A stretch of 44,426 nt of DNA from an uncultured Prevotellaceae bacterium (GTDB taxonomy: Bacteria > Bacteroidota > Bacteroidia > Bacteroidales > Bacteroidaceae), in NCBI GenBank assembly GCA_945833925.1, contig CAMAFX010000015.1:1-44426 (forward strand). The letters run 5' to 3'. Shown piece after piece: positions 42,082-44,426 of the stretch (position 1 is its first letter; each line of letters begins with the position of its first letter). Below the pieces are notes generated by a model. That model worked only from the letters and a program-made list of their open reading frames with translations, did no database searches and was not told where the DNA came from. The position numbers and the translations under genes are program-made.

Positions 42082-43386
42082 TTAATCAATCTCCAGCCAC
42101 TCCTTAAGCAGGCGTATGCACACTTCTTGCTGAGTTGCAGGAAGAGTGCCGATACGTGCACGGTGACTACCGTTGGGATCGACGAAGAGGTGCATATTCT
42201 TCTTCTTGCTGAAGTCGAGCCATGTCAGCACGCCGCTCGAACTCCACGGGTCGTTCTCTCCGTATATATAGATCATCTTTGGGTCGTTCTTCTTGAGGAA
42301 CTTCACTGTGTGCTTGTACAGCTCGTTGCTGAACTTAGTGTCTTTCAGTTCGGCAGGCAGCATCATACGGCACAGGTAGTCGTCGGCATTCTTAATGCTG
42401 AGGTAAGGCTTGAGCGGCTTCAGGTCGTAGCCGTAGTAGCCCAGTTCGCGGGCAGCCTGAACAAAGAAACTCAGGAAGTAAGGGTCGGGACGGAAGTAGT
42501 CGGGCGACGACTTCTTTACCAGATAGTCGAATAGCACCTTGTCCGAACTGCTCAAGCTTGGAATCTCGTGTACATCGTCGCCCCACTGCCACAGTGCATA
42601 CGAATATTCGAGGACAACCATGTCGAGCACCTCTGACATGCCCACGCCTTCGTTGAAGCGGATATCCTTCTCCTTGCAGAAAGCCTCGAGCATCTTCTCC
42701 ATGGCAGGACGGCGCTTCAGCACCTCTATCTGGAACTCCCTCACGGTCTTCCTCTCCCACTCGTTGCCCACCTTGTCGGTCAGGAACGGTTCGTGACGTC
42801 CGTCAATGACAGCCTTGTTGAGAGGTGCCACGTATGGAACACTGACATCAACATCGTCGGGGAAATATGCGCGGTAGAACATGCAGGTCTGTCCGCCCTT
42901 GCTGATGCCCGTTGCCAGCCACTTGCGCTTGTAGAGCGTCTTGAAGGCGGTTGTCACCTCGTGCAGATCGCACAACGAGTTCCACACCGTCAGGTAGTCC
43001 CAGTTGCAGGGACTCGGCATCGACTTCTGGAAGTAGCGGTATTCAACAAATATCAGGTTGGTGTTGAGCATCTTGCTTATCTCCTCCACCGAATTGGGGT
43101 TCATCTCGCGCTCACCGCCGTAACCCTCGGTGACAATCACCGTAGGACGGTCCCATCCCACGTGACCTACGAAGACACGCTGCTTGAAACTGCCCTTCTC
43201 AGGATGCGCATAGTCCAGCGGATGCTCGAACATCATGACGTACTTCTCCGGATAAACCGTCGTCTCCAGTTTCTCCACGTCCGACACCTTCGCGATACTC
43301 TTCACCTTCTCCATGAACTCAGTCTGTGCCATCGGGGTGAGGACGCACATCATCACAACAACTGATAATGATAGTATTCTCTTCAT
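42082..43386 (-). CDS. Secreted S37-like serine peptidase (PS-10 / tripeptidyl aminopeptidase type)
   Basis: The protein is 434 residues from ATG 43386; nine extra codons are open upstream, but MKRILSLSVVVMMCVLTPMAQ is the proper signal peptide. The alpha/beta-hydrolase layout has an N-terminal DRPTVIVTEGYGG and the nucleophile Ser162 in GISKGGQT. After a helical insertion come Asp379 in YGENDPWSS and His408 in GSHRARI. The GxSxGG nucleophile and the ENDPWS segment fit the S28/S37 group of prolyl/tripeptidyl aminopeptidases, which trim N-terminal peptides. Export to the periplasm or outside is likely. It stands alone under its own consensus promoter and is divergent from ferritin. Confidence 0.85.
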   Translation of the reverse strand: MKRILSLSVVVMMCVLTPMAQTEFMEKVKSIAKVSDVEKLETTVYPEKYVMMFEHPLDYAHPEKGSFKQRVFVGHVGWDRPTVIVTEGYGGEREMNPNSVEEISKMLNTNLIFVEYRYFQKSMPSPCNWDYLTVWNSLCDLHEVTTAFKTLYKRKWLATGISKGGQTCMFYRAYFPDDVDVSVPYVAPLNKAVIDGRHEPFLTDKVGNEWERKTVREFQIEVLKRRPAMEKMLEAFCKEKDIRFNEGVGMSEVLDMVVLEYSYALWQWGDDVHEIPSLSSSDKVLFDYLVKKSSPDYFRPDPYFLSFFVQAARELGYYGYDLKPLKPYLSIKNADDYLCRMMLPAELKDTKFSNELYKHTVKFLKKNDPKMIYIYGENDPWSSSGVLTWLDFSKKKNMHLFVDPNGSHRARIGTLPATQQEVCIRLLKEWLEID

Positions 43387-43431
43387 CGTGTCTTTATTAT
43401 TTTTGAGGATCAAATGTTATTCTTTCGGTAA

Positions 43432-43463
43432 CAAATGTACACATTTTTATATATATGTGCAAA
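43432..43463 (-). promoter_or_regulatory. Consensus promoter of the S37-like peptidase
   Basis: On the minus strand TTTG (43460-43463), a 20-bp spacer, then TACATTTG (43432-43439). Both elements match the consensus. The leader is about 40 nt. Confidence 0.8.
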
Positions 43464-43522
43464 CATTCGGCAGAAAGAAGACTGTTTCTTTCGTCAAAAC
43501 GTTTACACATCGGCAATTTGGT

Positions 43523-43554
43523 AATCGGGAAACACTGTTTTGCGAATCGGGAAA
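43523..43554 (+). promoter_or_regulatory. Candidate operator: AATCGGGAAA direct repeat upstream of ferritin
   Basis: AATCGGGAAA occurs at 43523-43532 and again at 43545-43554, 22 bp apart start to start (two helical turns). The pair ends 21 bp before the ferritin -7 element, which lacks a good -33 TTTG. That position would suit an activator or redox/iron regulator. This is inference from position and repetition. Confidence 0.5.
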
Positions 43555-43575
43555 TGGTGCGCACAACTGAAGTAG

Positions 43576-43583
43576 TAACTTTG
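43576..43583 (+). promoter_or_regulatory. -7 element of the ferritin gene
   Basis: TAACTTTG matches TAnnTTTG, 75 bp before the ferritin ATG. There is no TTTG at the usual -33 distance. Confidence 0.6.
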
Positions 43584-43658
43584 CGGCACACAACAAGACA
43601 CATTGTGTCAAATGAGAGAAACAACAATCCACAAAACTTTTCAAAACCCTAACCTACT

Positions 43659-44186
43659 ATGATTTCAAATGAGATTAAAAGTTTAATCAACAAGCAGATC
43701 AACGACGAGATATGGTCTGCATATCTGTACCTCAGTATGTCGCTCGACTCATATTACAAGGACTATTCCGGTGCCGGACAATGGTTTTATGTCCAGGCAA
43801 TGCAAGAGATTGACCATGCACGCCGACTGCAGAAGTACCTGCTCTCACAGGGTCAGCACGTCGACCTTCTCCCCATCGACGGCGTGCCCACGCAGTGGAC
43901 ATCGCTTCTCACCATGTTCGAGGATGCCATGAACCACGAGAAGGCAATTACCAAGTGCATCAACAACATTGTCAATCAGGCGAAGGAGGAACAGGACTAT
44001 GCCACACTGAGCATGCTGATGTGGTTTGTGGACGAGCAGATAGAGGAGGAGCAGACTGCCCTCACCATGGTCAACAAACTGCGTGCCGCACAAGGCAACT
44101 CGTGCTACATGTACGAGATAGACAAGTCAATGAAGACCAGGAAATACAGGCGTGTCTTGCACAACCGCTCCGAGCAATGGTTGTAA
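43659..44186 (+). CDS. ftnA: Ferritin
   Basis: This iron-storage protein assembles as a 24-mer shell and oxidises and stores iron. The protein is 175 residues. The ferroxidase ligands are complete and at the canonical positions: Glu17 (NDEIWSAYLYLSM), Glu50 and His53 (QEIDHARR), Glu94, Gln127 and Glu130 (WFVDEQIEEE). No heme-binding bacterioferritin methionine signature is evident, so it is the non-heme FtnA type. It is monocistronic, divergent from the S37-like peptidase and followed by hairpins. Confidence 0.96.
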   Translation: MISNEIKSLINKQINDEIWSAYLYLSMSLDSYYKDYSGAGQWFYVQAMQEIDHARRLQKYLLSQGQHVDLLPIDGVPTQWTSLLTMFEDAMNHEKAITKCINNIVNQAKEEQDYATLSMLMWFVDEQIEEEQTALTMVNKLRAAQGNSCYMYEIDKSMKTRKYRRVLHNRSEQWL

Positions 44187-44281
44187 CTGTTCTATATGTT
44201 TTATGGTTTTTGGTTAATTATGGAGAGTCGGAAGATGTGAATCTTTCGGCTCTCGCCGTGTTGCAGTCATTCACACAGAAT

Positions 44282-44325
44282 AAAAGGCATCGTTAAGTAT
44301 TTATTGATACCTGACGATGCCTTTT
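44282..44325. terminator. Bidirectional terminator after ferritin
   Basis: The arms AAAAGGCATCGT (44282-44293) and ACGATGCCTTTT (44314-44325) form a perfect 12-bp outer stem with a further AGTAT/GATAC-type inner pairing. It carries T-runs on both strands and lies between the convergent ferritin gene and the partial gene at the right edge. An additional 13-bp hairpin with two G-U pairs is at about 44223-44254 without a T-run. Confidence 0.85.
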
Positions 44326-44344
44326 CCGCATGTTATAGAAGCAA

Positions 44345-44426
44345 CTATTTCTCAGTTGCCTTGAACAGCAACTTGCCGTTTTCATCATAGAACGACACTG
44401 TTTTGCCGTCTATCTCGTAACGCTTT
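44345..44426 (-). CDS. C-terminal end of an unidentified gene (cut by window edge)
   Basis: On the minus strand 26 codons ending KLLFKATEK and a TAG stop (44345-44347) are open to the window edge. The peptide (KRYEIDGKTVSFYDENGK, then LLFKATEK) reads like the last beta-strands of a small protein. Its position just past a bidirectional terminator supports a real coding end. No family can be named from so little. Confidence 0.6.
   Translation of the reverse strand, partial: KRYEIDGKTVSFYDENGKLLFKATEK

Overview
The window looks like a chromosomal segment of a Bacteroidota organism, most likely a Prevotella-type member of the Bacteroidales. The signs are promoters of the TTTG-N20-TAnnTTTG type, secreted proteins ending in type IX secretion (T9SS) sorting tails, a NigD-like lipoprotein, the PASTA-rluD-ddl-acyltransferase gene order, the folP-cdaA overlap and A/T-rich intergenic DNA between moderately GC-rich genes. 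No tRNA, rRNA, CRISPR array, transposase or phage gene was seen. I found 33 protein genes. Two run off the window edges, and one (rpmH, ribosomal protein L34) is very short.

Left part (1-15.7 kb). A truncated secreted protein with trefoil-like repeats is followed by a two-gene leftward unit, an ATP-grasp ligase plus an alpha/beta-hydrolase, of no assigned function. Divergent from it is the menaquinone pathway: menF-menD, then menB-menC-menE, which take chorismate to dihydroxynaphthoyl-CoA. The two halves are separated by a 4.5-kb CotH-kinase-type secreted protein gene on the opposite strand. menF and menE carry in-frame DNA repeats in linkers, and menC and menD carry extra polar inserts. menH is not in this cluster.

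Middle part (15.7-35.9 kb). A giant rhamnogalacturonan-lyase-like (PL11) protein fused to autotransporter-type repeats lies directly downstream of murF. Divergent from murF are folP and the overlapping cdaA (c-di-AMP synthase), then pta and ackA (acetate formation). Pta and ackA are separated by a 317-bp interval bounded by imperfect inverted repeats. A TIGR02757 protein and a Nudix hydrolase follow. A leftward run of glycosyltransferase 2, radC, a SufT-like protein and lpxH ends in a large GH2 beta-galactosidase. efp and rpmH are divergent neighbours.

Right part (35.9-44.4 kb). A rightward chain encodes a PASTA membrane protein, RluD, D-Ala-D-Ala ligase, an acyltransferase, a NigD-like lipoprotein and MnmA. 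It meets a leftward secreted S37-type serine peptidase at a palindromic repeat. Ferritin is divergent from the peptidase, and the last 82 bases hold the C-terminus of an unidentified gene.

Most of the window is housekeeping: quinone, wall, lipid A, acetate, tRNA and rRNA modification. Large secreted carbohydrate-related proteins are attached to or inserted among these genes. The least explained items are the ATP-grasp/hydrolase pair, the split men operon, the intragenic minisatellites, the (AAGTGAA)n repeat family and a 22-bp A-tract/T-tract tandem array.
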